From assembly GCF_025643335.1 (NCBI RefSeq), contig NZ_CP092489.1, forward strand, positions 3,234,501-3,298,500: a DNA stretch of 64,000 bases, written 5' to 3'. The notes beneath the pieces were generated by a model, which did not search any database, had not been told where the DNA came from, and worked only from the letters and a program-made list of their open reading frames with translations. This document shows positions 30,238 to 39,412 of this stretch, in pieces. How positions within the stretch are numbered: the stretch's first letter is position 1; each line of letters begins with the position of its first letter. The position numbers and the translations under genes are program-made. Source of the stretch: Endozoicomonas sp. Mp262 (lineage in GTDB: Bacteria > Pseudomonadota > Gammaproteobacteria > Pseudomonadales > Endozoicomonadaceae).

Positions 30238-31764
30238 TTGTCTAACTCTGTATCCAGCTCTGACCTGGCTTCTGATTCCGAGGACAGTACAGTAGTGCAG
30301 AATCAACGGCTTCCATTTACTTTTGCCAAGAGACATGGTGTTGTGCTGCGATGGGAAGAAGAAAAGCCTTTACTGTATTTCCATATCACGCCTTCAGCCG
30401 AAATTTTTTCCGAAGCCAACCGGTTTGCAGGGGCGAGTCTGATTTACAAGGCGGTTAATGCCGAAACATTTAATGAGATTCTTTCAGAGTGCTATCACAC
30501 CAATAGTAGTGAATCATTGCAGGATGCCGCGGGGTTAAGTGGCGATCTTGATTTGAGCAGCATTGCGGAAGCTGTGCCTGTAACAGAGGACTTGCTGGAA
30601 CAAAGTGATGATGCACCGGTTATACGACTAATCAATGCGTTACTAACCGAGGGTATAAAAGAAGGGGCCTCGGATATTCATATTGAAACCTTTGAGAGTC
30701 ATTTAATTGTCAGGATACGGGTTGATGGCATTTTAAGAGAAGTGCTTCGATTACAGCGAATGCTTGCCTCGCTGCTGGTATCAAGAATCAAGGTTATGGC
30801 CCGGTTGGATATTGCCGAAAAACGCATTCCCCAGGATGGCAGGATTTCATTGAAAGTGGCAGGCAAAGAAGTTGATGTCAGGGTTTCGACGCTACCATCC
30901 AGTAACGGTGAGAGAGTAGTACTGAGATTGCTGGATAAGGCTGCTGGCCGCTTGCAGTTAGGTCATCTTGGGATGAGTGAGAGGAATAAACGCGGTATTG
31001 AGGAGCTCCTGGGCAAACCCTATGGAATCATTCTTGTAACTGGCCCAACGGGATCGGGAAAAACCACCTCCCTTTATGCCTGCCTCACTTCTCTGAATGA
31101 TAAGTGCCGGAATATTCTGACCGTTGAGGATCCTATTGAATATAACCTGGAGGGTATAGGGCAAACCCAGGTGAATACCAAGGTGGATATGACCTTTGCC
31201 AGAGGGTTGAGGGCAATATTGCGTCAGGATCCTGATGTGGTGATGGTTGGTGAGATCCGTGATACCGAGACCGCGGAAATTGCTGTTCAGGCCAGTTTAA
31301 CGGGCCACCTGGTTTTATCTACATTGCATACCAATACGGCAGTAGGAGCCCTGACCCGACTACAGGATATGGGTGTTGAGCCATTTTTACTGTCATCCAG
31401 CTTGCTGGGTGTTGTTGCTCAACGGCTGGTGCGGGTGCTGTGTGAACACTGCAAGGAACCTTGTATGCCGGATGAGGCTGAGTGTGAGCAACTGGGTGTA
31501 AGCCCTGTCAGTGCTGAGGCAATATACAGGGCCAGAGGGTGTAAGGAATGCAATTTTTCTGGCTATCGCGGGAGAACAGGGATTTATGAGGTTGTTCAGG
31601 TGGATGAAAATATCCGCAGGATGATTCATGCAGGTAAGGGAGAGCAGGATATCATGGATTACGTCCGTGAAAATGCATCCAGTATCAGAGAGGATGGCAG
31701 TAGAAAAGTGCTTGCAGGAGTGACTACCCTTGAAGAAGTCCTCAGGGTCACACAAAAAGACTGA
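30238..31764 (+). CDS. gspE: Type II secretion ATPase GspE
   Basis: Cytoplasmic hexameric ATPase that powers pseudopilus assembly. Starts at TTG 30238 with AGGAG ten bases upstream. The N-terminal domain (1-110) binds GspL. The core has Walker A GPTGSGKTTSLYA, an Asp box, Walker B around RQDPDVVMVGEIRD, and the His box TGHLVLSTLHTN. The tetracysteine zinc site CEHCKEPC and GCKEC near residues 400-440 is typical of GspE. First gene of the gspE-M operon; the 263-base gap to gspC should hold both divergent promoters, though no clear boxes are visible. Confidence 0.97.
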   Translation: MSNSVSSSDLASDSEDSTVVQNQRLPFTFAKRHGVVLRWEEEKPLLYFHITPSAEIFSEANRFAGASLIYKAVNAETFNEILSECYHTNSSESLQDAAGLSGDLDLSSIAEAVPVTEDLLEQSDDAPVIRLINALLTEGIKEGASDIHIETFESHLIVRIRVDGILREVLRLQRMLASLLVSRIKVMARLDIAEKRIPQDGRISLKVAGKEVDVRVSTLPSSNGERVVLRLLDKAAGRLQLGHLGMSERNKRGIEELLGKPYGIILVTGPTGSGKTTSLYACLTSLNDKCRNILTVEDPIEYNLEGIGQTQVNTKVDMTFARGLRAILRQDPDVVMVGEIRDTETAEIAVQASLTGHLVLSTLHTNTAVGALTRLQDMGVEPFLLSSSLLGVVAQRLVRVLCEHCKEPCMPDEAECEQLGVSPVSAEAIYRARGCKECNFSGYRGRTGIYEVVQVDENIRRMIHAGKGEQDIMDYVRENASSIREDGSRKVLAGVTTLEEVLRVTQKD

Positions 31765-31792
31765 TTCACTGGAGGTTAGATAAACAGGGGCT

Positions 31793-33013
31793 ATGGCTGC
31801 ATTTGAATACGTTGCCCTCGATCAGCAGGGCAAACAACAGAGGGGAACCCTTGAAGCTGACAGTGGCCGGCAGGTACGGCAGCTTCTCCGTGATAAGGCC
31901 TGGACTCCTCTTTCGGTGAATACTGTTAAGGAGCAGCGGCAAAAAAGTGCTGGTTTTTTATCTGGCTTGTTTCAACGGGGTATTTCAACCATTGAGTTGG
32001 CGAGTATAACACGGCAGCTGGCTACGTTGATTCATGCTGCGATGCCTGTGGAAGAGGCGCTTCAGGGGGTTATTGCCCAGCAGGAAAAACGCCGTTTGAA
32101 AAATATGCTGATTGCTATCCGCTCAAGAGTTCTTGAGGGCTTTACTCTTGCCCAGAGCCTTGAGGCATTTCCCCATGCATTTCCCCAGATGTACCGTGCT
32201 ACAGTGGCGGCTGGTGAGCATGCGGGGTACCTTGATAAGGTCTTGAATCGCTTGGCGGACTACACTGAAGCAAGGATGCAGTCTGCCCAGAAGGTTCAGC
32301 AGGCTTTGCTCTATCCCGTTATTCTGATTATTGCGGCACTGGGTATTGTCAGTTTTTTACTGGGGTATGTGGTACCGGATGTGGTGAAGGTCTTTGTTGA
32401 TACAGGACAGGATCTGCCTATTATTACCCTGATTCTTATTGCCATCAGTGAAGGGTTCCAGCGCTGGTGGCCAGCCATTTTTGCATTAATTCTGATTATT
32501 ACCGGTGGTTTAAGGTATATCCTGCAACGTCCGGAAATCAGGTTTGCATGGCATCAGACCTTATTGAAACTGCCGATTGCAGGACGTTTTAGTAGAACCT
32601 TAAATGCAGCGCGCTTTGCCAGTACTTTAAGCATATTGACCCGTAGTGGCGTTTCTTTAGTAGAGGCACTGGTTATTGCTGGTCAGGTTATCAGCAATGA
32701 TGCAATACGCAAGGGCGTTCAGGATGTCGCTAAAAGAGTGAGTGAAGGCGCCAGCCTCCATCATTCCCTCGCTGAAACTGGATACTTTCCCCCGCTGATG
32801 CTGCATATGATTGCCAGTGGTGAGTCAACCGGTGAGCTGGATAGTATGCTGGACAAAACAGCCCAGAATCAGCAGCAAGAGCTGGATAGCCGGATTTCAA
32901 TGATATTGGGACTTTTTGAGCCTTTAATGCTGGTGGTTATGGGAGGCGTTGTGATGGTGATTGTCTTGGCTATATTGTTGCCTATTCTTAACATGAATCA
33001 GCTGCTGAATTGA
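31793..33013 (+). CDS. gspF: Type II secretion platform protein GspF
   Basis: Polytopic inner-membrane protein of the assembly platform, 406 residues. It has the repeated cytoplasmic helical domains: the first with ELASITRQLATLIHAAMPVEEALQGV and the second with RFASTLSILTRSGVSLVEALVIAGQV. Three membrane segments follow the usual positions (ILIIAALGIVSFLLGYVV, the middle WWPAIFALILIITGG, and the C-terminal LMLVVMGGVVMVIVLAILLPI). It lies between gspE and gspG and contacts GspE and GspL. Confidence 0.96.
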   Translation: MAAFEYVALDQQGKQQRGTLEADSGRQVRQLLRDKAWTPLSVNTVKEQRQKSAGFLSGLFQRGISTIELASITRQLATLIHAAMPVEEALQGVIAQQEKRRLKNMLIAIRSRVLEGFTLAQSLEAFPHAFPQMYRATVAAGEHAGYLDKVLNRLADYTEARMQSAQKVQQALLYPVILIIAALGIVSFLLGYVVPDVVKVFVDTGQDLPIITLILIAISEGFQRWWPAIFALILIITGGLRYILQRPEIRFAWHQTLLKLPIAGRFSRTLNAARFASTLSILTRSGVSLVEALVIAGQVISNDAIRKGVQDVAKRVSEGASLHHSLAETGYFPPLMLHMIASGESTGELDSMLDKTAQNQQQELDSRISMILGLFEPLMLVVMGGVVMVIVLAILLPILNMNQLLN

Positions 33014-33125
33014 CCTGAAAGCGTTGGGCAGTCTTACAGAAGAAGTACTGGACAGCATAACCGGGTTTAACGTTAATAAAATAAAGATTCTGTATAAAAA
33101 GGATCTTAGACAGAGGGTGACCTTA

Positions 33126-33590
33126 ATGAGAATGCGACTCGAAAGGGGTTTTACCCTGATTGAAATAATGGTTGTGGTAGTTATTTTGGGGATACTGGCA
33201 GCAATGGTGGCGCCTAAAATACTTAACCGTCCGGATCAGGCCAAGATTACCGTAGCTAAATCAGATATTGAAACCATCTCCCAGGCACTGGAGCTGTATC
33301 GTCTGGATAATGGTTTTTACCCTTCCACTGATCAAGGGCTGGAAGCATTGGTTCGAAAGCCTACCATGAGTCCTGAACCCAGAAGCTGGAATCCGGAAGG
33401 GTATCTGAAAAAAGCGCCTGTTGACCCCTGGGGTAATCCCTATTTGTATATTCAGCCCGGTAACCATGGAAAGTATGATCTTTATTCGTTGGGAGCTGAT
33501 GGCCGTGAGGGCGGTGAAGGGATGAATGCAATGATTAAGAATTGGGAAGAAGAAGCAGACCAAAGGCGTAATCGTGCTGCTGGAGGCTAA
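33126..33590 (+). CDS. gspG: Type II secretion major pseudopilin GspG
   Basis: Main subunit of the pseudopilus. ATG at 33126 with GAGGGTGA upstream is preferred to an open frame from 33024, because it places the prepilin cleavage site properly: MRMRLERG/FTLIEIMVVVVILGILAAMV. The Glu at position +5 is present. The C-terminal domain has the usual YRLDNGFYPSTDQGLEALV and PWGNPYLYIQPG and a Ca-site-like DLYSLGADGREGGEG. About 154 residues. The prepilin peptidase needed for processing (GspO/PilD) is not in this window. Confidence 0.95.
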   Translation: MRMRLERGFTLIEIMVVVVILGILAAMVAPKILNRPDQAKITVAKSDIETISQALELYRLDNGFYPSTDQGLEALVRKPTMSPEPRSWNPEGYLKKAPVDPWGNPYLYIQPGNHGKYDLYSLGADGREGGEGMNAMIKNWEEEADQRRNRAAGG

Positions 33591-33650
33591 TAAACTCTAA
33601 TTATGCGTAATGATTATGGTTTTTATTGAGTAAACAGGTTTTTGTAGGTC

Positions 33651-34181
33651 ATGCATAAAGCGCGGGGACAAACACTAAATGGATTTACCTTAGTTGAGTT
33701 GTTGATTGTTCTTTTGATTATCGGTGTGTTGCTGGGAATAACCTTATTAACCTCTATTTCCGGCACTCATAAGAAGGTCAAAGAACAGGCGACCCGACTT
33801 CAGACACTTTTTTCTCAGGCTCGTGATAAGGCTTTACTTGAAAATGTAGAATATGGGTTTTCCATAGACAGTTCCGGTGGTTATCAGTGGTGGGTGCTTC
33901 CTGTGGAAAGTAAGGAATGGGAGCAGCTGGTGGACAAACCGTTTCAGCCGTACCAAATGCCAGAGGGGTTTACTGTCCAGCTTGAGACTGACGAGAGTGA
34001 AAATGCTGTCAGGGCGGTGAGTCAGGCAGAGGATAAACCAACGCTGGTCTTCTATTCGGATAGGGAGTCTACCCCGTTTGGCTTGTCTATCATTCCAGCT
34101 GGGGATCAGAAGCAGTCGATTGTGTTACAGACTGATGGGTTATCGGAAGTGGAACAATTCCGCAACCCGGATACTTCATAA
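33651..34181 (+). CDS. gspH: Type II secretion minor pseudopilin GspH
   Basis: Minor pseudopilin near the pilus tip, 176 residues. Prepilin signal LNG/FTLVELLIVLLIIGVLLGITLL, with Glu at +5, followed by a beta-rich C-terminal GspH domain (VKEQATRLQTLFSQARDKALLENVEYGF then YQWWVLPVES). It sits 60 bases after gspG in the expected position. ATG at 33651 leaves a 12-residue leader; the ribosome site is weak. Confidence 0.9.
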   Translation: MHKARGQTLNGFTLVELLIVLLIIGVLLGITLLTSISGTHKKVKEQATRLQTLFSQARDKALLENVEYGFSIDSSGGYQWWVLPVESKEWEQLVDKPFQPYQMPEGFTVQLETDESENAVRAVSQAEDKPTLVFYSDRESTPFGLSIIPAGDQKQSIVLQTDGLSEVEQFRNPDTS

Positions 34182-34282
34182 ACAGCTTTGAACCTTGTGT
34201 ATGACTCCTGTGTAACCCAGGGTGTCAGGGAACAGGTAAAACGGGAGCCCGAGTATGAAATACCCGAACTAGGTAAGGTGCA

Positions 34283-34729
34283 TTGATAACAGCTCCCATG
34301 AAAACAATGAAAAGCTTCAAATCATTTAATGCTTATTCTGTCATTTATCGTAAAGAATCAGGCTTTACTCTGATAGAGGTAATGGTAGCCCTTGCTATAT
34401 TTGCAGTGGCTGCGTCCATGTTGATGCTGTCGGGTGGAAACAGTATTCGCCAAACCAGTTATATGCAGGAGAAGATTCTCTCAGCCCAGGTAGCAGATCA
34501 ATATCTTAATAAACTCTATGTGGATCAGCGTTGGCCCGAAAAAGGGACAAGGGGACGGGTTCAGGTTTATGCCGGGTACGATTGGTATGTCAGGGAAGTG
34601 GTTCGGGAGACTAAAGTTCAGGATTTTAGACAGATTGTCACAGAGGTTTTTCCCGGAGCCATGCGTCCAGATAAAAATAAGATGCCTCTTGCCTCTCTGA
34701 CCTCCTATTTGAGGAGGCCAAAAAAATGA
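34283..34729 (+). CDS. gspI: Type II secretion minor pseudopilin GspI
   Basis: Minor pseudopilin that forms the tip complex with GspJ and GspK. Prepilin signal KESG/FTLIEVMVALAIFAVAASMLML. TTG at 34283 is used because AGGTAAGGTG lies just upstream; ATG at 34298 (MKTMKSF) has no visible ribosome site but would also leave a workable leader. The C-terminal part has DQYLNKLYVDQRWPEKGTRG and YDWYVREVVRET, typical of GspI. It overlaps gspJ by four bases. Confidence 0.9.
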   Translation: MITAPMKTMKSFKSFNAYSVIYRKESGFTLIEVMVALAIFAVAASMLMLSGGNSIRQTSYMQEKILSAQVADQYLNKLYVDQRWPEKGTRGRVQVYAGYDWYVREVVRETKVQDFRQIVTEVFPGAMRPDKNKMPLASLTSYLRRPKK

Positions 34730-35463
34730 ATGTTCAGAAAGGGTTTACTCTGCTTGAGTTGATGATTGCTATTCTTATCTTTGCGATGATCAGTACAGCG
34801 GCTTATAAATTGTTTGAATCTGTAACGAAAGCCCAGCAGGTTACCGATGGGTTGCTGGATAGCCTGGATGAAATACAACGAACCCAGATCACTATTGAAA
34901 AAGATTTGATGCAAATGTCAGCAAGATCAATCAGAAATGAGTTTGGTGACAAAGAGCCAGCGGTCTTTGGGCCAACAAAAGAGGGGGATCTTCTGGTATT
35001 TACCCGGACTGGCTGGCGAAACCCATTGAATTCCACCAGAAGTGATTTGCAAAGGGTTGCCTACGCATTTGAAGAAGGTGAGTTGGTACGATATTACTGG
35101 CCAGTATTGGATCGGGCCCCTGATCCGGTTGTCATTAGACAGACCTTATTAAGTGATGTAAGGGCAGTGCAGGTTAGGTTTATGGATGAAAAAAAATTAT
35201 GGAAGCCTGCCTGGCCACCCTTTAAGGAAGCGAAAGAGTCCGGCAAAAAAGAAGAGCGTGAGTCGGCCGTAATGCCTGTGGCTGTTGAAGTGGCTGTACA
35301 GCATGAGTATTACGGACTATTGGAAGCGACGATTCCTCTTATGACATTTAAAGAAAAAGAGCTTCAGGGGAAAGATGAAGAAAAAGGCGAAGGAAGTGGT
35401 TCCAAGAGACGGCAGAAAAAGCGAAATTTTGATGAAGAAGAGTTTGAGGAGGATGAACGTTGA
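34726..35463 (+). CDS. gspJ: Type II secretion minor pseudopilin GspJ
   Basis: Tip-complex pseudopilin, 245 residues. Prepilin signal VQKG/FTLLELMIAILIFAMISTAAYKLF with Glu at +5. The family segment LMQMSARSIRNEFGDKEPAV and LLVFTRTGWRNPLNSTRSDLQRVAY follows. The C-terminus ends in a highly charged Lys/Glu tail (SGSKRRQKKRNFDEEEFEEDE) beyond the usual domain end. Its last bases overlap the TTG start of gspK, suggesting coupled translation. Confidence 0.92.
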   Translation: MNVQKGFTLLELMIAILIFAMISTAAYKLFESVTKAQQVTDGLLDSLDEIQRTQITIEKDLMQMSARSIRNEFGDKEPAVFGPTKEGDLLVFTRTGWRNPLNSTRSDLQRVAYAFEEGELVRYYWPVLDRAPDPVVIRQTLLSDVRAVQVRFMDEKKLWKPAWPPFKEAKESGKKEERESAVMPVAVEVAVQHEYYGLLEATIPLMTFKEKELQGKDEEKGEGSGSKRRQKKRNFDEEEFEEDER

Positions 35464-36455
35464 ATCAATTCCTGAACTCCCGTTATTCCGGACAACAAAA
35501 AGGCGTGGCATTGCTGTATGTACTGCTGCTTTTTTCGATGATTACCCTGATGGCCTCGCAAATTGTTACCAACTTGCTTTTACATACAGAGAAAAATTCC
35601 CGTTTTCTTGAAAGAACCCAGGCAAAGCATTATGCATTGGGAGCTGAACAGTATGTGGCTTATTTGCTGGAAGAAGATTTTATAGAAGATAAAAAAAATA
35701 AAAAACAGGTTGATCATGAAAGTAAACGATGGAACATAAAAAATGTGGATTATGCCGTTGAGCAGGGCTACATTGAAATAGCTGTGGTGGATGAGCAGAG
35801 CCGGTTTAATATTAACTGGCTGACAGCTGAGGGTACTGAAGGGAAAAAGTTTTTAAAAATGTTTCAAAACCTTTTGGTAACCCAGGCCATAGATATCGAT
35901 CTCGCCAGTCGCATTCAGGAGTGGCTTGGAGCAGCGCCTGATTCAGCCAAGGGAGTGGCAGCAGACAATAAGTATTTGGTGATGGAGCCTCCTCGCAGGG
36001 CTGCTAACACGGAAATGGTCTCAATATCAGAGCTTCGGTTGATAGAAGGTCTGACCGATAAGGATTTTGAACTACTGTCACCACTGGTGACTGCTTTACC
36101 TTTGGGTTCAAAAATTAATCTGAATACAGCGCAGCCTGAAGTCATCAGGTCTATATCTGATAAGCTTACAGAAGGTGATGCTATGGCAATTATTGATGGC
36201 AGAGGCAATGAAGGATTCACCAAAATAGAGGAACTGGGGAACATCGCTGCCATTAAAGATAAAATGGCAGATATAAAAGCAGCTCCAGTCAGCGTTTTTA
36301 GCCAGTATTTTTCGACATATATTAAAGCCACTTACCGTGATACGACGTTTTATCTGAAAACGTTATTGGTTAGAACCGGTGAAGGGCGTGTGCAGATTGC
36401 TGGAAGGGAAATTGGCCCTAATAGCTACTGGGTTAATAGTACTAAGGACTCCTGA
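35460..36455 (+). CDS. gspK: Type II secretion minor pseudopilin GspK
   Basis: Large pseudopilin that caps the tip. It starts at TTG 35460 with GAGG eight bases upstream. The prepilin-like signal QQKG/VALLYVLLLFSMITLMASQIVTNL lacks the usual Glu at +5, as is normal for GspK. The 331 residues include the two-part GspK domain with EQSRFNINWL, a SAM-like insert and LNLNTAQPEVIRSISDKL (here KINLNTAQ). It follows gspJ and precedes gspL by 9 bases. Confidence 0.93.
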   Translation: MNQFLNSRYSGQQKGVALLYVLLLFSMITLMASQIVTNLLLHTEKNSRFLERTQAKHYALGAEQYVAYLLEEDFIEDKKNKKQVDHESKRWNIKNVDYAVEQGYIEIAVVDEQSRFNINWLTAEGTEGKKFLKMFQNLLVTQAIDIDLASRIQEWLGAAPDSAKGVAADNKYLVMEPPRRAANTEMVSISELRLIEGLTDKDFELLSPLVTALPLGSKINLNTAQPEVIRSISDKLTEGDAMAIIDGRGNEGFTKIEELGNIAAIKDKMADIKAAPVSVFSQYFSTYIKATYRDTTFYLKTLLVRTGEGRVQIAGREIGPNSYWVNSTKDS

Positions 36456-36464
36456 GGCTCACTG

Positions 36465-37868
36465 ATGAAAAACACCCTGCTGATTCGAATACCCCCCCTT
36501 GTCTCAACATGTGATGATGAAACAGCTGTGCAGTGGGCGACTTTCTCCGGGGGAGGAGAACTATTGGGGGATGTACATGTTTCTGAAATCGGACAGATAA
36601 AAGAGCAATGGTTTACCTTGCAGGATGAGGAAGAAGAAGCGGATAGAACCGGTGAAAGGACGATACAGGATAAACTGGTATTATTATTGCCCGGAAATCT
36701 CGTTATATGTCGCCGCCTTGAACTGAATAGTGGCCAGCGTAAACATATTCAGTCGGCTTTACCCTATTTGATTGAAGATGACCTTGCGCAGGATATTGAG
36801 TCTTTTCATATTGCCCACTATCTTCATCGCAAAAACAGTGAAGTCACACTGACAGCTATTCCTCATGCCAGTATTCAAGAAATTTTGTCTGTTTTTGAGA
36901 GAAGCGGTCTTTCAATTAATAACATTTATGCTGAATGCCAGTTGCTAAGTGCTGCCCCTGAAACCGCACTTCTGATTCTGGACTCCGCTATGGTTATGAT
37001 GGCAACACCTGGCAGTGAAGCCCTTGCTATTGATTATGAGGCTGTCCCTTTTGCTTTAAAACAGCGTGCCACTGAGATTGAAGAGAAAGCTGTGCTTTTA
37101 CAAACAGAAACTGCAGGCAGAGTATCCCGGGTCAAACTGGCTTACGCATCTGGAGCCATGCCAACACCTGACAATAAAATTGATTCTGTCAGGCAAGATT
37201 TAGCCCAGCAGGGATGGCTGCTCGAAGAAGAAGCATTTAATGGTTCAATCTTTGAATGGTTTGCCCAGAGTTATTTTGAAATACGAAAGTCATCAAGGTT
37301 AGTTGATCTCAGACAAGGTTCTTACCGGTGCCCTAAAAAGGCCCGTCGCCAAATTAAGCAATGGCGTCCCCTGATTGCTTTGGCCGCTTGTTGGCTGGTG
37401 CTTGAAATTGGCTTAATGATCGGGAAAGGAATTTATTTTGGACAGAAAGCTGATGAGCTTTGGGGGCAAAATGCCGAGAGTTATTTAAGCGTGTTTCCGC
37501 AGGATCGGCAGGTTAAAGATGCCAAGTCAAGAGGGTTGCGAACATTTGACTTACAGAAGTGGATGCAGAATCGACTGAAAAATATGGGGCAGAATCCCGA
37601 GGGAGAACCCTTTTTGCCATTACTGCAAAAAATTTCAGTGGTCGCCTCTACCCAAGGAGAGGAGGCTGATCTGGTGCCACAGGCAATGGATTTTAATGAT
37701 TCATCAGGGCATCTGGTTTTTGAATTTCAGGCTGCAAATCTGGAAGTGGTGAATAAGTTTATGGATGAATTAAGGGCTGGAGGGCTGCAAACACGACTGG
37801 ATAGTGCCAACCAGGATAAGGGTGGAGTGATTGCCAGAATGACTGTGGCCAGGGAATCCCGGGGATAA
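36465..37868 (+). CDS. gspL: Type II secretion platform protein GspL
   Basis: Bitopic inner-membrane protein, 467 residues, that recruits GspE to the platform. A large N-terminal cytoplasmic actin-like domain (1-300) contains LVLLLPGNLVICRRLELNSGQRKHIQSALPYLIEDDLAQDIESFH, the typical GspL signature. One membrane helix follows at LIALAACWLVLEIGLMIGKGIYF, then a periplasmic ferredoxin-like domain with FDLQKWMQNRL. Only 4 bases separate it from gspM. Confidence 0.92.
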   Translation: MKNTLLIRIPPLVSTCDDETAVQWATFSGGGELLGDVHVSEIGQIKEQWFTLQDEEEEADRTGERTIQDKLVLLLPGNLVICRRLELNSGQRKHIQSALPYLIEDDLAQDIESFHIAHYLHRKNSEVTLTAIPHASIQEILSVFERSGLSINNIYAECQLLSAAPETALLILDSAMVMMATPGSEALAIDYEAVPFALKQRATEIEEKAVLLQTETAGRVSRVKLAYASGAMPTPDNKIDSVRQDLAQQGWLLEEEAFNGSIFEWFAQSYFEIRKSSRLVDLRQGSYRCPKKARRQIKQWRPLIALAACWLVLEIGLMIGKGIYFGQKADELWGQNAESYLSVFPQDRQVKDAKSRGLRTFDLQKWMQNRLKNMGQNPEGEPFLPLLQKISVVASTQGEEADLVPQAMDFNDSSGHLVFEFQAANLEVVNKFMDELRAGGLQTRLDSANQDKGGVIARMTVARESRG

Positions 37869-37872
37869 TATT

Positions 37873-38388
37873 ATGGAAAAACTCACTTTACTTCTTGAGC
37901 AGCACCCCTTGTGGCAGCAGGCCAAAGATTGGTATGAACGACTTGCCAGCAAGGATCGCAATGCGCTGTTAGCGTTGACTGTTTTTATAACTGTTACGCT
38001 GTTTTATCTATTGGCTTGGGAGCCTCTTGATGACTGGTCCGGCAGGCAGCAAGAAGATTACAGCCAACAATTGGAAACCATGAACTGGATGCAGCAGCAT
38101 CTTGATAAAGCCAGGGAGCTGGAGAAAAAGAAAAAGTCAGGTGCCGGGCAAAAAGAGTTGTCGTCGATTGTAACAACCCAGGCCCGGCAGACCGGTGTTA
38201 TTATCAGCCGAATTCAACCGGATCAAAAAGGCGTTGCTGTCTGGGTTGAAGATGCAGCCTATCAGAAATTGCTGGCCTGGCTGGTGATACTAAAGAACAG
38301 GCATTTTGTTAATGTACAGCAAATCAAGATTGACCGGCTAAAAGAAGAAGGCCGGGTTAAGGGATATGTGCACCTTGGTACGAGATAA
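37873..38388 (+). CDS. gspM: Type II secretion platform protein GspM
   Basis: Small bitopic inner-membrane protein, 171 residues, that stabilises GspL. It has a short cytoplasmic N-terminus with WYERLASKDRNALLALTVFITVTLFYLLAWEPLDD, one membrane helix, a coiled-coil segment (QQEDYSQQLETMNWMQQHLDKARELEKKK) and a C-terminal ferredoxin-like domain. Last gene of the gspE-M operon; no gspN is present. Its stop lies six bases before the -35 box of a strong promoter and 55 bases before an IS982 element. Confidence 0.9.
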   Translation: MEKLTLLLEQHPLWQQAKDWYERLASKDRNALLALTVFITVTLFYLLAWEPLDDWSGRQQEDYSQQLETMNWMQQHLDKARELEKKKKSGAGQKELSSIVTTQARQTGVIISRIQPDQKGVAVWVEDAAYQKLLAWLVILKNRHFVNVQQIKIDRLKEEGRVKGYVHLGTR

Positions 38389-38393
38389 AGTTA

Positions 38394-38421
38394 TTGACAT
38401 GTTTATCAGCTGCCATATAAT
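38394..38421 (+). promoter_or_regulatory. Consensus sigma-70 promoter between gspM and IS982
   Basis: TTGACA at 38394-38399 and TATAAT at 38416-38421 are both perfect, with a 16-base spacer. It points into the IS982 element starting at 38443. Such a strong promoter normally serves a highly expressed gene; the original downstream gene is now displaced. Confidence 0.8.
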
Positions 38422-38442
38422 CACCACCCATATCTTCTTGAG

Positions 38443-39412
38443 ACCTGAGTTCGACATAAGGAACTGATTTTATATAGCATAGCTACCACGCTGATTAGGG
38501 GTGGAGTAGTGCTGTGCTGACCAAGGTATTTTGCAGGGTAGACGATTTTTGCAAGCAATTTGAACCAAAGCTAAACCAGTATCTGATCGAGCATTGTGGC
38601 CGCAAGCGCATTCGTAAACAGTCTCTATCAATCAGCGAAGTGGCAACGATCGTCATCCTATTTCATGCTAAAGGCTATCGTTGTCTGAAGCACTTCTATA
38701 TTAATCATGTCTGTAAATACTGGCATAAGCACTTTCACGGGCTAGTCAGCTACAATCGGTTTGTTGAGCTGATGCCACAAGCGCTTATGGTACTCTCAGC
38801 TTTCTTGCAGACACGATATGGCAAGGTGTCTGGCATTTCTTATATAGATTCAACCGGCATCGCTGTCTGTGAAAAAAGTCGGGCTCTGCGCCATAAAGTG
38901 TTTAAAGATGAAGCAGGCTGGGGTAAGTCTTCTACACACTGGTATTACGGCTTTAAGCTTCACCTGATTATCAATGATACCGGTGAGTTGCTGGCGGTTA
39001 AGTGTACATCAGGTAATACCGATGATCGTGCTGTTCTTGAAGATATGTGCTGCCACTTGTTTGGTAAGCTGTTCGGCGACAAAGGCTATATATCCAAGGC
39101 CAAAGCCCAGCTTTTAAAAGAAAAATACGATGTTGACCTGATTACGACGCGCAGGAAAAACATGAAACCTCAGAACCTGCCTGCTTTTGATAAAGTACTG
39201 CTGAGAGGGCGTGCAATCATTGAGACGGTCAACGATCAGTTGAAAAATATCTCTCAGATAGAGCACACCCGCCACCGCTCAAAGTTCAATTTTATGGTGA
39301 ACTTGCTGGCAGGGCTTATAGCCTATACGTTTCAAAAAAAGAAGCCTTCTCTGAGCATTCAGCATACGGGGCTGGTTGAGTTGGTTGCTTAACCGTTATG
39401 TCGAACTCAGGT
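38443..39412 (+). mobile_element. IS982-family element (970 bp, 17-bp perfect IRs, no TSD)
   Basis: acctgagttcgacataa at 38443-38459 and its reverse complement at 39396-39412 bracket one transposase. The bases outside the two ends differ (ttcttgag against cacggggc), so there is no target duplication, which suggests that the IS recombined with another copy or caused an adjacent deletion. The right end cuts into a toxin gene. Confidence 0.88.
38514..39392 (+). CDS. IS982-family transposase
   Basis: This 292-residue DDE transposase has IS982 motifs: SLSISEVATIVILFHAKGYRCLKHFY near the N-terminus, GISYIDSTGIAVCE with the first Asp, KLFGDKGYISKAKAQLL with the second Asp, and IIETVNDQLKNISQIEHTRHRS with the catalytic Glu. 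The frame is intact. A consensus promoter 93 bases upstream, outside the element, would drive it strongly, so it may be highly expressed here. GTG at 38514 is used as start. Confidence 0.92.
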   Translation: MLTKVFCRVDDFCKQFEPKLNQYLIEHCGRKRIRKQSLSISEVATIVILFHAKGYRCLKHFYINHVCKYWHKHFHGLVSYNRFVELMPQALMVLSAFLQTRYGKVSGISYIDSTGIAVCEKSRALRHKVFKDEAGWGKSSTHWYYGFKLHLIINDTGELLAVKCTSGNTDDRAVLEDMCCHLFGKLFGDKGYISKAKAQLLKEKYDVDLITTRRKNMKPQNLPAFDKVLLRGRAIIETVNDQLKNISQIEHTRHRSKFNFMVNLLAGLIAYTFQKKKPSLSIQHTGLVELVA

